DNA of 64,000 bases from an uncultured Geobacter sp. Its GTDB lineage: Bacteria; Desulfobacterota; Desulfuromonadia; Geobacterales; Geobacteraceae. How positions within the stretch are numbered: position 1 is the first letter of the stretch; the number at the start of each line of letters is the position of its first letter. The DNA lies in contig CAIWTU010000100.1 of assembly GCA_903915655.1 (NCBI GenBank), positions 1 to 64,000 of the forward strand, read 5' to 3'. The position numbers were made by a program, and so were the translations under genes. Shown here piece after piece: positions 9,324-18,608 of this stretch. Below the pieces are notes generated by a model. It did not search any database. It saw only the letters and a list, made by a program, of their open reading frames with translations, and was not told the origin of the DNA.

Positions 9324-9332
9324 TGCTATAAT
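9324..9332 (+). promoter_or_regulatory. Candidate extended -10 promoter upstream of rng
   Basis: TGCTATAAT is an extended -10 with a perfect hexamer but no good -35. It lies about 310 nt upstream of the rng start, which would give a long leader, as is known for RNase E genes that self-regulate. The rest of 9235-9642 has no gene I can support. Confidence 0.4.
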
Positions 9333-9642
9333 CTATAAATTTTAATGGCTGGTTGCTCTCGGTCGCAAAAAGAGACCGGCTTAACACTACACTGTATATA
9401 TAGAATAGCGGAATGTCCTCAGTAAACCTGCCGTGGTTGGGTAACAAAAACTGGATATTTTACCGGCAGAGTCAATTTTTATGAAATTCGGAAGCAGACG
9501 GTTACTTATGCATGTAGAAATATACGGGAAGATGGGCCGGTTCGAACTTCTCGCCTCTACATACAGACAGAAGCCCCACGGGTTCCAAGACTGAAGATAT
9601 TTTCCGTAAAAGCCTATGAGAAGGGAAAGGGATATAAACAAA

Positions 9643-11850
9643 ATGGCAAAAATGATGTTGATAAATGTAATGCACCCTGAAGAGGCTCGCGTTGCCATTA
9701 TTTCGGACGGTCAACTTATCGAACTAGATGTCGAAACAGCAGGGAGGGAACAGACCCGCGGCAATGTCTACAAGGGTTCAGTCGTCAGGGTAGAACCGGG
9801 TCTACAGGCCGCTTTTGTCGATATAGGACAGAAAAAGCTCGGTTTCCTTCAGATGGGGGAGATACAACCCGAATACTGGCAATGGCGCGATGACGTCGCG
9901 GAAGAACAGCGCAACCGCCGCCCCAGAATCCAGGAAATCCTGCGCCGGGGCCAGGAGCTAATTGTCCAGGTAGAAAAAGGTGAGCGGGACAACAAGGGCT
10001 CCGCACTAACCACATACCTGTCATTACCTGGCCGCTACATGGTCCTCATGCCCGGAAGCGATTCTGCCGGTGTCTCACGTAAAGTGGAAAGTGAAACCGA
10101 ACGAAAAAAACTTAAAGAAATTGTGGCAGAAATAGGTATTCAGGAGGGGGTAGGCTACATAATCAGGACCGAGGCGGTCGGTAAACGGAAGAGTGAATTG
10201 GCTAAAGATTTTCAATACCTCCTTAAACTGTACGAAAGCATCAAGGAAAAAGCTGCTGAATCTGGCGCACCTGCCCTCATCTATCGTGAATCCGATCTCG
10301 TTATCCGCACCATCAGGGATTATTTCACCGCAGATATAGAAGAAGTTCTGGTCGACAGCAAGGAAGTATATAAGCAGGCCACGGATTTTTTCAAAGAGGT
10401 TATGCCCAAATATGAATCAAGGGTAAAACTTCACCAGGAAAAACGTCCCATCTTTTCAAGATACCAACTGGAAGAGCAGATCGATCTCATCTATGAAAAA
10501 AAGGTCCCTCTCAAATCGGGCGGATCTATCGTCATCGAACCTACTGAAGCCCTGGTCAGTATCGATGTAAACTCCGGGAAATCAACAGGAGAGAGGGGGG
10601 TGGAGGACACCGCCTTCAAGACAAATATGGAGGCAGCCGAAGAGGCTGCCAGACAGCTCAGGCTTCGGGACCTCGGGGGTTTGATAGTAATTGACTTTAT
10701 CGACATGAGGGATCGCAAGCATCAGACTGAAGTTGAAAAAACCCTGAAAACCGCATTAAAAGAGGATAAAGCCCGGGTCAGTGTAGGGAAAATATCACAA
10801 TTCGGGATGCTTGAGCTCTCCAGGCAGAGGATCAAACAGACTATAAATGAAGCAAACTACCTGGAATGTCCCCACTGCGGTGGACACGGCAAGGTTAAAT
10901 CGATAGAGGCAATGGCTCTTTCTTTCCTGCGCAAGACACATACCGTGGCAGCCAGGGGGAATATTGCCGAGGTGCTTGGCGGGTTACCGCTTGATGTCGC
11001 CTATTATCTGCTGAACCGGAAAAAACGGGAACTTGTTCAAATAGAAACCGATTATAATATAGAAGTCACCGTTAAAGGCAAACCATCCTTCATGATGAAT
11101 CAGATGGAGCTGGAATTGAACAAAAGAGAGAAGGCGCCTGCGGCGGAACAGGGGCAGGAGCAAGCGGAAATGGTATCGGAGGCAATCCTCCCCCTCCCGG
11201 CTGTCGCCACGGAATCTGAAGAACAAAAAAACAAGAGAAAACGACGGCGGCACAAGAAAAAACCCCAGCCTGCGATTGAATCGCTTTCTCTGGAGGAAGG
11301 ATTTCCCGAACAGACCCTTGATGGGGAGATGCCGGGGGAAGAAGCCGTCTCGTCACAGTCAGAAGCGTCAGAGGCAATAGCTCAGGATGAGACCGAAAAC
11401 CCCGTATCGGAACTCAAGAAAAAGCGCCGCAGGAGAAGAAGGCGTAGCGTAAAACCGCAGCAAACCGAAGAAACGTTGGAAACGCCGCAGGATATAGTCC
11501 CGCAGGCTGAGCAGACGGTCCAGACTGACCCTGTAACAACGGGGGAACCTCATCTGGTCCTCCCCTCTTCCGAAGAACAGGTGGAAGCAACGGCAGAAAA
11601 GAAGAAACCGGTACGCAAGAAGAGACCGGTTAAAAAGCCGGAAGCAGAGAAGCTTATTGCCGGACAGGAAACTGTACTGCCAGCAGGAGACCCTCTCCAT
11701 CCAACCGAAACAGCCACAGAGGGCACTTCGGGCTCGGCTGAAATTGTTCCTAAAAGGAAGAGCAGACCTCGAAAGAAAAAAGTATCGGCTGCAGAATCGA
11801 GCGAGACCCCCGAGGTGATGGTCAGAGATGAAACCGTTATAACAGATTGA
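9643..11850 (+). CDS. rng: Ribonuclease E/G family endoribonuclease with basic C-terminal tail
   Basis: An endoribonuclease for rRNA and mRNA processing and decay. The catalytic half (about 1-480) has an S1 domain (GNVYKGSVVRVEPGLQAAFVDIG), a DNase I-like core with SIDVNSGKS and IVIDFIDM, and the zinc-link CPHC (C409, C412). The last 250 residues are low-complexity, with alternating acidic and Lys/Arg-rich blocks such as KKKRRRRRRR, like RNA- or protein-scaffold tails of RNase E. I start at ATG 9643 (MAKMMLINVM), which has an AGGGAAAGGG purine tract upstream and matches the family. The frame opens nine codons earlier. RNase G versus E cannot be settled by eye. Confidence 0.93.
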   Translation: MAKMMLINVMHPEEARVAIISDGQLIELDVETAGREQTRGNVYKGSVVRVEPGLQAAFVDIGQKKLGFLQMGEIQPEYWQWRDDVAEEQRNRRPRIQEILRRGQELIVQVEKGERDNKGSALTTYLSLPGRYMVLMPGSDSAGVSRKVESETERKKLKEIVAEIGIQEGVGYIIRTEAVGKRKSELAKDFQYLLKLYESIKEKAAESGAPALIYRESDLVIRTIRDYFTADIEEVLVDSKEVYKQATDFFKEVMPKYESRVKLHQEKRPIFSRYQLEEQIDLIYEKKVPLKSGGSIVIEPTEALVSIDVNSGKSTGERGVEDTAFKTNMEAAEEAARQLRLRDLGGLIVIDFIDMRDRKHQTEVEKTLKTALKEDKARVSVGKISQFGMLELSRQRIKQTINEANYLECPHCGGHGKVKSIEAMALSFLRKTHTVAARGNIAEVLGGLPLDVAYYLLNRKKRELVQIETDYNIEVTVKGKPSFMMNQMELELNKREKAPAAEQGQEQAEMVSEAILPLPAVATESEEQKNKRKRRRHKKKPQPAIESLSLEEGFPEQTLDGEMPGEEAVSSQSEASEAIAQDETENPVSELKKKRRRRRRRSVKPQQTEETLETPQDIVPQAEQTVQTDPVTTGEPHLVLPSSEEQVEATAEKKKPVRKKRPVKKPEAEKLIAGQETVLPAGDPLHPTETATEGTSGSAEIVPKRKSRPRKKKVSAAESSETPEVMVRDETVITD

Positions 11851-11937
11851 TTTCTCTCTCGGAGCTATCTCCCCTGTAAAACTGCGGCCGATCGAGCTGA
11901 CGGGTCCACCCGCTAGTTCGCTGGTTCGGCTTTTATA

Positions 11938-11966
11938 TTGACTGAAACAGCGGCTTACGCTATAAA
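11938..11966 (+). promoter_or_regulatory. Sigma-70 promoter of pta
   Basis: TTGACT (11938-11943), 17-nt spacer, TATAAA (11961-11966), just 36 nt before the pta ATG, with AAGGAGG in between. Confidence 0.7.
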
Positions 11967-12002
11967 AATGAGTTGTGATTTTATTTTAGCAAGGAGGAAA
12001 GT

Positions 12003-13010
12003 ATGCACTTGGCAGATCAAATCAAGTCAAAAGCGAAGGGTAATCTACAGACTGTTGTCCTTCCGGAAAGTTACGATGAAAGGATGCTCTTTGCCGCAGA
12101 GAAAATCGTTGAGCAGGGTTTGGCAAAGGTTGTCATGCTTGGAAACCCTGAAAAGATCAAAGCCGCTGCCGCCGCTAAAAGTATTATTCTGGACGGTGTT
12201 GAGATCATCCAGCCGTCGATATCCCCAAAACTTGAAGCGTATGTAGAAAAACTCGTTGAACTCCGCAAAAGCAAAGCCCTTTCACGTGAAGACGCCCAGA
12301 AGCTTTTGACCGCATCCGATAACCTCTATTTCGCCGGCATGATGGTGCGAATGGGAGATGCAGGCGGGTGCGTAGCCGGGGCGACCAGCACAACCGGCGA
12401 TGTCCTGCGATCTGCTTTCCACACGGTCGGAACCTCCAGCGGCATAAAGACCGTATCGTCATTCTTCCTCATGGTCACTAATAATTCGGCTTTTGGAGAG
12501 AACGGCGTTCTTCTTTTTGCAGACTGTGCAGTCAACCCGAATCCTGACGCGCAGGCTCTCGCAGAAATAGCCGTTGCAACGGCTAGAAACTGCAAATCCT
12601 TCCTGGATGTAGATGGCCGGGTAGCGATGCTCTCATTCTCGACAAAGGGAAGCGCCTCCCATCCCGATGTCGACAAGGTAAGGAATGCTGTTCAAATTGC
12701 CAGGAACATCGAGCCATCGATATTCATAGACGGTGACCTGCAACTTGATGCAGCGATCCTACCAAGTATTGGTGAACGGAAAGCGCCTGGGAGTCCTGTT
12801 GCCGGCAAGGCTAACGTATTGATATTCCCCGACCTGGATGCTGGCAATATCGGCTACAAACTGGTTGAAAGGATTGCCGGCGCAGAAGCGATCGGACCGA
12901 TCCTCCAGGGATTGGCAAAACCGATAAACGACCTCTCTCGTGGTTGCTCAGTTGACGACATCGTCAATGTAGTTGCAATAACGGCCGTCCAGGCTATGGC
13001 CATGGGATAG
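12003..13010 (+). CDS. pta: Phosphate acetyltransferase
   Basis: Pta interconverts acetyl-CoA + Pi and acetyl-phosphate + CoA. With AckA it links acetate and acetyl-CoA. The 335-aa protein is the short PTA_PTB type without the N-terminal DRTGG domain: [44 protein letters not shown], then [26 protein letters not shown] and [10 protein letters not shown] near the C terminus. A strong AAGGAGG precedes the ATG. It faces ackA across a shared hairpin rather than forming an operon with it. Confidence 0.97.
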   Translation: MHLADQIKSKAKGNLQTVVLPESYDERMLFAAEKIVEQGLAKVVMLGNPEKIKAAAAAKSIILDGVEIIQPSISPKLEAYVEKLVELRKSKALSREDAQKLLTASDNLYFAGMMVRMGDAGGCVAGATSTTGDVLRSAFHTVGTSSGIKTVSSFFLMVTNNSAFGENGVLLFADCAVNPNPDAQALAEIAVATARNCKSFLDVDGRVAMLSFSTKGSASHPDVDKVRNAVQIARNIEPSIFIDGDLQLDAAILPSIGERKAPGSPVAGKANVLIFPDLDAGNIGYKLVERIAGAEAIGPILQGLAKPINDLSRGCSVDDIVNVVAITAVQAMAMG

Positions 13011-13041
13011 GACGAAGATAAACCGTATAGACAAACAGTCA

Positions 13042-13085
13042 GAAACAGGAAAGGCCGACGAATCTTCGCCGGCCTTTCCTGTTTC
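13042..13085 (+). terminator. Long hairpin between convergent pta and ackA
   Basis: GAAACAGGAAAGGCCG pairs with CGGCCTTTCCTGTTTC around a short inner loop (13042-13085). The stem is 16 bp or longer. There is no good U-tract on either side, so it may act as a bidirectional terminator or mRNA-end stabiliser. Confidence 0.6.
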
Positions 13086-13140
13086 ACTCGCTTGATACCG
13101 TCTAATCAATTCCCGCCCGGTAAGGGAGGGGAAGAACAAT

Positions 13141-14403
13141 CTAGAGGGTAAAATCCTTCTTTGAAAAAGAATATTCGAAATTCATATGATCGGTATAGGT
13201 ACCTTCCAGAATTGCAGCAACATCCTCGGTAAAAACAAGTTCCTCGTTTGTCGGGATAACAAAAACCTTGATCGGCGAATCATCGGTAGTAATAAGACTC
13301 TCCCGTTTTCTGGTCATGGCCGCCTTGTTTCTGGCCTTATCAAGCTTGATACCGAGGCATTCGAGTCCTTCAATCGCCTTTTCCCTGACCTGCCAACCCA
13401 TTTCACCGACACCGGCCGTGAAGACGACTGCATCAAGACGGCCAATGGCAGCCATATATGCACCGATGTATTTCTTTAACCGATATCCCTCTATCTCAAC
13501 CGCAAGCTTACAGAGTTTATCGCCCTTTTCCGCATGTTCAATAACGTCGCGCCGGTCGGTATATTTGCCGGTTATACCTAGAATACCACTCTTTTTGTTC
13601 AGAACATCGTCTATTTCTTTTGCTGAAAGACCCTCCAACTGCATCATGAACAAAGGAATCGCGGGATCTATATCACCGCAACGGGTGCCCATAACTGCGC
13701 CTTCCAGGGGAGTGAGCCCCATGCTGGTGTCGATGGAAACACCATGTTTGATGGCACAGTGGGAAACACCGTTTCCGATATGCATGGTTATCAGGTTACA
13801 GTCCTTGGGCGCCTTACCGAGGAGAACTGCCGCCCTTTTTGAGACGTAGAGGTGTGAGGTGCCGTGGAATCCGTAACGACGAACTCCGTACCGTTCATAC
13901 CAGTCATACGGGAGAGGATAAATAAAGGCGCAATCCGGCATGGTCTGGTGAAATGCGGTATCAAAAATCGCCACGTTGGGGACATCGGGGAGTACGGCAC
14001 GGACGGCTTCTATACCGGAAATGTTGGGAGGATTATGCAAAGGGGCAAGATGCTGAACGGCTTTGACTGCTTCGAGGACTTCATCGTCAATTAGAACAGA
14101 CTTGGTAAAACTCTCCCCTGCATGAACAACCCGGTGACCAACCGCGGAAATCTGGGACATCTCCTTGAGAACGCCATGCTTGGGATCGGTCAATGTTTTA
14201 ATGATGAGATCGACAGCGATCGTGTGATTCGGACACTCCGATTCTTTTCGGAATTTTTCACGCCCGGGAACTTCATGAATGATAAAAGACCCGCCCAGGA
14301 CGACCCTTTCGACCAAACCTTTGGCGATGATCTCTTTTTTTTCCCAGTCGAACAGCTGGTACTTTACAGATGAGCTTCCACAGTTAATTGCCAAAATATC
14401 CAT
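13141..14403 (-). CDS. ackA: Acetate kinase
   Basis: AckA makes ATP and acetate from acetyl-phosphate, or the reverse. The 420-aa protein starts MDILAINCGSSSVKYQLFDW, the ASKHA phosphate-1 motif, then VGHRVVHAGE, FDTAFHQTMP, YGFHGTSHLYV, HIGNGVSHCAI and the C-terminal VFTAGVGEMGW. I take ATG 14403, which follows GGGGAGGTAGG; the frame's 52 upstream codons have no family similarity. Confidence 0.97.
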   Translation of the reverse strand: MDILAINCGSSSVKYQLFDWEKKEIIAKGLVERVVLGGSFIIHEVPGREKFRKESECPNHTIAVDLIIKTLTDPKHGVLKEMSQISAVGHRVVHAGESFTKSVLIDDEVLEAVKAVQHLAPLHNPPNISGIEAVRAVLPDVPNVAIFDTAFHQTMPDCAFIYPLPYDWYERYGVRRYGFHGTSHLYVSKRAAVLLGKAPKDCNLITMHIGNGVSHCAIKHGVSIDTSMGLTPLEGAVMGTRCGDIDPAIPLFMMQLEGLSAKEIDDVLNKKSGILGITGKYTDRRDVIEHAEKGDKLCKLAVEIEGYRLKKYIGAYMAAIGRLDAVVFTAGVGEMGWQVREKAIEGLECLGIKLDKARNKAAMTRKRESLITTDDSPIKVFVIPTNEELVFTEDVAAILEGTYTDHMNFEYSFSKKDFTL

Positions 14404-14637
14404 AATACTACCTACCTCCCCTTTAAAATCAATGTAATAATCATCCTGCGTAATCACCAGATAAAACTTCAAAAAAACAACCGGCTGACAACAATCAGCC
14501 GCCAGGCATATCCGCAGTACGGATGACGGCAGAGACGCCTCCCACTTCCCATATCCCAACTGTTGATTTTATAAAGAAATCCGCCCACTGCGCTACAAAA
14601 ACCGGAGAACTGCACCGCTGAAAACAAACAACTTTTA

Positions 14638-14666
14638 ACTGTACACTAAAGAGCACTATTGTTCAA
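14638..14666 (-). promoter_or_regulatory. Possible promoter of ackA
   Basis: Minus-strand TTGAAC (14661-14666), 17-nt spacer, TACAGT (14638-14643), each 4 of 6. It would give a leader of about 230 nt. I see no gene in the 14404-14788 gap. Confidence 0.3.
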
Positions 14667-14709
14667 CAATTTTATACTCACAGTTCCAATCCTTACGCAA
14701 CCTTTACCC

Positions 14710-14738
14710 TAGACATTTATTTTGGCATATGATATTTT
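14710..14738 (+). promoter_or_regulatory. Possible promoter of the ferredoxin gene
   Basis: TAGACA (14710-14715), 17-nt spacer, TATTTT (14733-14738), about 50 nt before the ferredoxin start. Confidence 0.4.
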
Positions 14739-14788
14739 GGCGAGATAAAAAAGTGAGTCTATCAAAGATAGAAAGGGAGGTGAAAATC

Positions 14789-14956
14789 TTGGCTTATACC
14801 ATTTCTGATGAGTGCATTAACTGCGGAGCATGTGATGATTCGTGTCCGGTGGGCGCAATTGCCGAAGCTGGAGAAAAGAGGGTTATCGACGAGGATAACT
14901 GTATCGACTGCGGAGCCTGTGTAGATACCTGTCCGGTAAACTGCATCAGCGAATAA
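14789..14956 (+). CDS. 2[4Fe-4S] ferredoxin
   Basis: A 55-aa clostridial-type ferredoxin, a low-potential electron carrier. It carries two CxxCxxCxxxCP clusters: CINCGACDDSCP and CIDCGACVDTCP. The family start AYTISDECINCG and a GGGAGGTG site 5-7 nt upstream point to a TTG start at 14789 instead of the ATG at 14729. It is monocistronic with its own terminator. In this window it is a plausible donor for the dehydratase-type activator at 27.8 kb, but that link is inference. Confidence 0.93.
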   Translation: MAYTISDECINCGACDDSCPVGAIAEAGEKRVIDEDNCIDCGACVDTCPVNCISE

Positions 14957-14979
14957 TTTTTCCTATCCTTCTTTGTAAT

Positions 14980-15016
14980 GCCGGCGTCTCGGGGACAACC
15001 CGACGCCGGCCTGTTT
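14980..15016 (+). terminator. Intrinsic terminator of the ferredoxin gene
   Basis: Stem GCCGGCGTC / GACGCCGGC (14980-15010) followed by CTGTTTTAT. Confidence 0.75.
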
Positions 15017-15135
15017 TATCCCCTCTCGTCCAGACCGCCGGCAAACTCCATAAGGAACCTGCATACCGTCCTTTCTTCCCTGCGCCCCACCTCTCTGCCA
15101 TACAGAATTCTATCACTGTAAGAGCTTTTCACACT

Positions 15136-16392
15136 CTACCGCTCAGCAGCGGTCGGCACGACCGCCTCAACTCCAAACTCGCCGGCGCCCTGAGGTACGT
15201 TCTTGAAAACTATAGTGAAGGGGATCACTTTCCCCGGAGGTACCAGCTGATTGTTTTTTGTGCTACCAGTTTGCTCGTTCAAAATATTGTCAATTTCGGA
15301 GAGGGAAGAGTTCATTAATTGATCGTTGGAATAGGTTTTGCCGCAGGTCACAGATTGTTCTGCGACCACGGCCCCTTTTGCCCCGTAAATAACCCCTTTT
15401 ACCCTTGATCTGGTCCTGCCATTTTTTGCGCTGTTAAAAGCTTCGCCCCTGACAACGAATATTTCCCCGGCTTCACTGTTTACCAGAAAAGTTCCCTCGA
15501 CGCTTTTAATGGTAAAATCCCTGCGCCCCTGCAGGTCGCACCCGGACAACCACGCCGGTAAGCCCCAGCCAGCCAGGGAGAACGTCCAGGAAGGACCAAT
15601 GAAAAGAAGGTACCCCGAGGCAGCCAGCGCAAAAAACATAACAAGAGCTAGAACGACCTTTTGAACGAGAGAAGCGCCCTTGCGCCGGGATGCAATCGGA
15701 AGGGGTGGCAATTCGTCATCATCCGGGCCGTCAAATTCGCTTGAGATCGTTCTCTCCCCCACTGGCCCCCCCCATTCAGAGATGGAAGGGGGGGGTTCTT
15801 TACCGGTTTCAATATCCCGGCAATCCCCGTCGGTTGATTCATCCCCGTCGGTTGATTCATCCCCGTCGGTTGATTCATCCCCGTCGGTTGATTCATCCCC
15901 ATCGGTTGATTCATCCCCATCGGTTGATTCATCCCTGACGGCAGAGAGCTCACTGTCGGGAGCGATTGCGCCTGAGAGAAACGTATCAGCATCGCTATTG
16001 GAGGCGGTTTCCTCTGGATCGCCCGCGTGAAGAGAGAATGATTCCCAAGAAGACTCGGTCTCGCCCCCCTCCTCCGCTTTTTTCCCTGTATCTTCGTCGA
16101 ACGTAATCTCTGGTCCACTTTCTTCGTGTATCCCGAAACCTTCGTTTCCTTGATCCGGTTTTTCTTCATACGAAGGGGCTATCCCTGGCATAACATAATC
16201 ATCATTTTCATCAGAGGGGAAGGGTGCAGAACCAGGCAATATTTTGTCAAAATCAGGCTCCTGTTCGGCAATTGCCTTTTCAACGACAAAAGTATGTTTA
16301 CACCTGGAACAGCGCACCTTGACTCCTGCTTCCGTAACTCTGGAATCGTCGAGCCTGAACCTGGTTTTGCATTGTTCACATTGAATAATCAT
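15136..16392 (-). CDS. MJ0042-type zinc-ribbon protein with DUF3426 and an in-frame repeat
   Basis: A 418-aa single-pass membrane protein. The N terminus is a CxxC...CxxC zinc ribbon (IQCEQCKTRFRLDD ... VRCSRCKHTF). A long acidic linker follows and contains six copies of DESTDG. A transmembrane segment (VVLALVMFFALAASGYLLF) lies near residue 255. The C-terminal 160 residues are a DUF3426-type beta domain (FLVNSEAGEIFVVRGEAFN). Start is ATG 16392, where the zinc ribbon begins; the frame's earlier 56 codons are not conserved. The function is unknown; the family is common in delta- and betaproteobacteria. Confidence 0.85.
   Translation of the reverse strand: MIIQCEQCKTRFRLDDSRVTEAGVKVRCSRCKHTFVVEKAIAEQEPDFDKILPGSAPFPSDENDDYVMPGIAPSYEEKPDQGNEGFGIHEESGPEITFDEDTGKKAEEGGETESSWESFSLHAGDPEETASNSDADTFLSGAIAPDSELSAVRDESTDGDESTDGDESTDGDESTDGDESTDGDESTDGDCRDIETGKEPPPSISEWGGPVGERTISSEFDGPDDDELPPLPIASRRKGASLVQKVVLALVMFFALAASGYLLFIGPSWTFSLAGWGLPAWLSGCDLQGRRDFTIKSVEGTFLVNSEAGEIFVVRGEAFNSAKNGRTRSRVKGVIYGAKGAVVAEQSVTCGKTYSNDQLMNSSLSEIDNILNEQTGSTKNNQLVPPGKVIPFTIVFKNVPQGAGEFGVEAVVPTAAER
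15825..15932. repeat. 18-bp tandem repeat, six copies, in frame
   Basis: Six contiguous copies of CCCCGTCGGTTGATTCAT (plus strand). The last two differ by one base (CCCCAT instead of CCCCGT). Each unit encodes DESTDG on the minus strand. The near identity suggests recent slippage, so copy number probably varies between strains. Confidence 0.95.
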
Positions 16393-16531
16393 TTGGTATT
16401 CTCCAAAAAAAGATCGAGCTTGATTTTGGGGTGGAATTAAAGCGGCAATTTCACCAGTAAAACAGTAATCAGATGAGAAACTATCGGTTTCCGGACGGAA
16501 ACTATTTAAATATCGGCCGGTTAGCTTTTCC

Positions 16532-16560
16532 TGTATAACAAAAAGCAGAATAACAGTCAA
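16532..16560 (-). promoter_or_regulatory. Sigma-70 promoter of the zinc-ribbon/DUF3426 gene
   Basis: Minus-strand TTGACT (16555-16560), 17-nt spacer, TATACA (16532-16537), about 140 nt upstream of the start at 16392. Confidence 0.6.
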
Positions 16561-16587
16561 TTGATTATAGTCTCAAGGGGCTGTTTG

Positions 16588-16596
16588 TGCTATAAA
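16588..16596 (+). promoter_or_regulatory. Possible extended -10 promoter of the DUF1573 gene
   Basis: TGCTATAAA lies 47 nt before the ATG at 16643. No clear -35 is present. Confidence 0.4.
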
Positions 16597-16642
16597 CTAG
16601 GCAGACCATGCTTTCTAACTCCTACATATGAGGTAATCAGCA

Positions 16643-17332
16643 ATGAATTTCAGAATGTCCCTTTTTTCTGTTTTGGCCATGACGCTTTATTTTGCCTCTC
16701 CGTCAATTGCTGCACCCCGCGCTGTTGTTGAGAGGCCGAGCTTCGATTTCGGCACAATAGACCAGGGAAAGAGTATCGACCATGTTTTTATGGTCACAAA
16801 CGGCGGCGATACCCCCCTCACAATAGGCCAGGTCAGCACATCTTGCGGATGTACTGTTGCCGACGTATCTTCACGTAGCATAGCGCCAGGAAAAACTGGC
16901 GCGATCAAGACCACATTCAACTCGACCAATTTTTCCGGCAACGTCAGCAAAACAGTGCACTTTCATTCCAATGACCCTAGAATGCCGGTCTATACCCTGA
17001 CTATCAAAGGGATCATTTTAGAACGACTTGTAGTAACCCCAAAACAGTTAGACCTAGGAGAGATACAGGCGGGAACAAGGAAGAACATCCTGATCAGAAT
17101 TGAAAACAAGGGTCCTCAACCGATAACGGTTATTTCCGCAAAAACCGCCATGCCTCAGGTTACGGCAAAAATAGTTACCAATAGGGTAAAATCCGGCGCA
17201 ACAGGCACCATTTCAGTCGACGTTACTCCACGCAAGGAAGACCGTTTTCTTACCGGCTATCTTGTTATAACAACCAGTAGCCCTGAAAAACCGGAAATAA
17301 CAGTGCCGGTTTACGCATCAACTACAAAATAA
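16643..17332 (+). CDS. Exported DUF1573 protein (two Ig-like domains)
   Basis: A 229-aa protein with a signal peptide (MNFRMSLFSVLAMTLYFASPSIAA) and two tandem beta-sandwich domains of the ASH/DUF1573 type. The first has FDFGTIDQGKSIDHVFMVTN and the marker TSCGCT (residues near 70). The second starts LDLGEIQAGTRKNILIRIEN. The family is periplasmic or surface-exposed with no defined biochemical role. GAGG lies just upstream of the ATG. Confidence 0.85.
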   Translation: MNFRMSLFSVLAMTLYFASPSIAAPRAVVERPSFDFGTIDQGKSIDHVFMVTNGGDTPLTIGQVSTSCGCTVADVSSRSIAPGKTGAIKTTFNSTNFSGNVSKTVHFHSNDPRMPVYTLTIKGIILERLVVTPKQLDLGEIQAGTRKNILIRIENKGPQPITVISAKTAMPQVTAKIVTNRVKSGATGTISVDVTPRKEDRFLTGYLVITTSSPEKPEITVPVYASTTK

Positions 17333-17475
17333 TTTTACGGCAGTCAAGCTTTTCAAGGAAGTGTGGATTTATCAATAATCAGGATTTTTGAAAGCGTTAT
17401 AAGCAAATCATTTTTTATCCGCTGGAAGATAAAACCTTGAGTAAATTCCACAAATAAGGTAAAAAGATACAACAG

Positions 17476-17552
17476 GGGCGGTTAGCTCAGATGGATAGAG
17501 TACAGGCCTCCGAAGCCTGGGGTCGTGGGTTCGAATCCCATGCCGCCCACCA
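17476..17552 (+). tRNA. tRNA-Arg (anticodon CCG)
   Basis: A full cloverleaf is present. The acceptor stem is GGGCGGT / GCCGCCC, the D stem is GCTC...GAGT, the anticodon arm is CAGGC-CTCCGAA-GCCTG with CCG as anticodon, and the T arm holds GGTTCGAATCC. Discriminator A and an encoded CCA end it at 17552. It decodes CGG. Accessory DNA begins directly downstream, so it is a candidate integration site, although I found no repeated att copy of its 3' end. Confidence 0.96.
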
Positions 17553-17561
17553 TAAAAACAG

Positions 17562-17598
17562 GCACTTACAGCTTTGTGTTGTAGGTGCTTTTTTGTTT
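17562..17598 (+). terminator. Intrinsic terminator of tRNA-Arg
   Basis: GCACTTACAGC (17562-17572) pairs with GTTGTAGGTGC (17578-17588), with one G-T pair, followed by TTTTTTG. Confidence 0.8.
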
Positions 17599-17677
17599 AT
17601 TATGATTGTGTAACCCCTGGTTTAACCTCTATTCTCCTTGATGGGGACTGATGTACTGATTTTCGTTTGTTCGGTAA

Positions 17678-18415
17678 TATGCGCTTTGGCGCTGGACCAG
17701 CGATATAACAGCACGATTGTTGCCGCGTTGCGTAATGCCGGAAGAACTGCGGGAGCTCAGACGGATACTGCGCTACCGGAACATGATTGTGCGAACCGCC
17801 GTAAAGATGAAGAACAAGATGTCCGGCTTATTGATGGAGGTTGGAGCCCAATACAACAAGAGGCAGCTCCACGGTAAAAAATATTTTGCCGCACTTCTAG
17901 AGCGGGTCGAAGATATTCCTGAATCTGTAAAAGGCTTGTTGAGGTTGAGTCGTAATGGTTTTGAGATGTTTGACGACATCCAGAAAAAACTGATTATGGC
18001 GTTACGAAAAAACAAACTGATTCAAGAACGGGTTCTACGGTTGATGAGCATCCCAGGAATTGGCGAGGTTACTGCTCTTACCTGGGTTCTGGAAACAGGC
18101 GAGGTGAGCCGCTTCAGCTCATCACGCCATGCCATCAGCTACTGTGGTTTATGCAGTGCCCAACATGAATCCGCAGGAAAAGAACAGCGCAGTCCGATTT
18201 CCAAACAGCGCAACAAACACCTGCAGACAACGCTAATAGAGGCTGCCAAACTTGCACCTCGCTGGAATGAACAACTTGCAGTGCTGCATGAGAAAGAGCT
18301 GGCTCGTGGTAACCGAAACCGCGCCACCCTGGCGGTAGCCCGCAAGCTGGTAGAGTTCATGCTGGCAGTAGACCGGCGTAAAACAGACTTCGAGATGTTA
18401 AAGAAAGCGGCATAA
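17678..18415 (+). pseudogene. IS110-family transposase, 5'-truncated
   Basis: The frame from 17717 (TTG) encodes the central and C-terminal part of an IS110/IS116/IS902 transposase. It shows LPRCVMPEELRELRRILRYRNMIVR, then the Transposase_20 domain LMSIPGIGEVTALTWVLETGEVSRFSSSRHAISYCGL. The N-terminal DEDD RuvC-like domain (about 110 residues) is missing: upstream in frame there is a TAA at 17675 and no similarity. It should be inactive. It lies directly after the tRNA-Arg terminator. Confidence 0.85.
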
Positions 18416-18451
18416 CAAAGCGCACATAATCCTTCATAGCAATACTATTTT

Positions 18452-18534
18452 CCCGTCAGGCCTTGCCGAATTAGGGACTGCGTGAACAGATTCTGTTGCA
18501 CGCCCTTGGAAGTGTTTCAAGGCTGACGGGTTGG
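18452..18534. repeat. Imperfect inverted repeat downstream of the IS110 remnant
   Basis: CCCGTCAGGCCTTG at 18452 is matched by CAAGGCTGACGGG ending near 18534, with one unpaired base. It may be the 3' end region of the IS110 element. Confidence 0.45.
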
Positions 18535-18564
18535 CCCTAACTCAATTTTCTGCAATGGTGTAGT

Positions 18565-18608
18565 TGTTGGTTTCCATGACGCCGCACACGACGTCATGGA
18601 AACCAACA
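18565..18608. repeat. Perfect 17-bp inverted repeat
   Basis: TGTTGGTTTCCATGACG (18565-18581) is followed after 10 nt by its exact complement (18592-18608). There is no U-tract. It may be the end of a lost mobile element or a large hairpin. No gene is supported between 18416 and 18857. Confidence 0.7.

Noticed and set aside
15825-15932. Possible CRISPR array
   Set aside because: The 18-bp units are contiguous with no spacers and are in frame within a gene, so this is a minisatellite.
17638-17877. 79-aa frame overlapping the IS110 fragment
   Set aside because: It is out of frame with the transposase similarity and encodes nothing recognisable.
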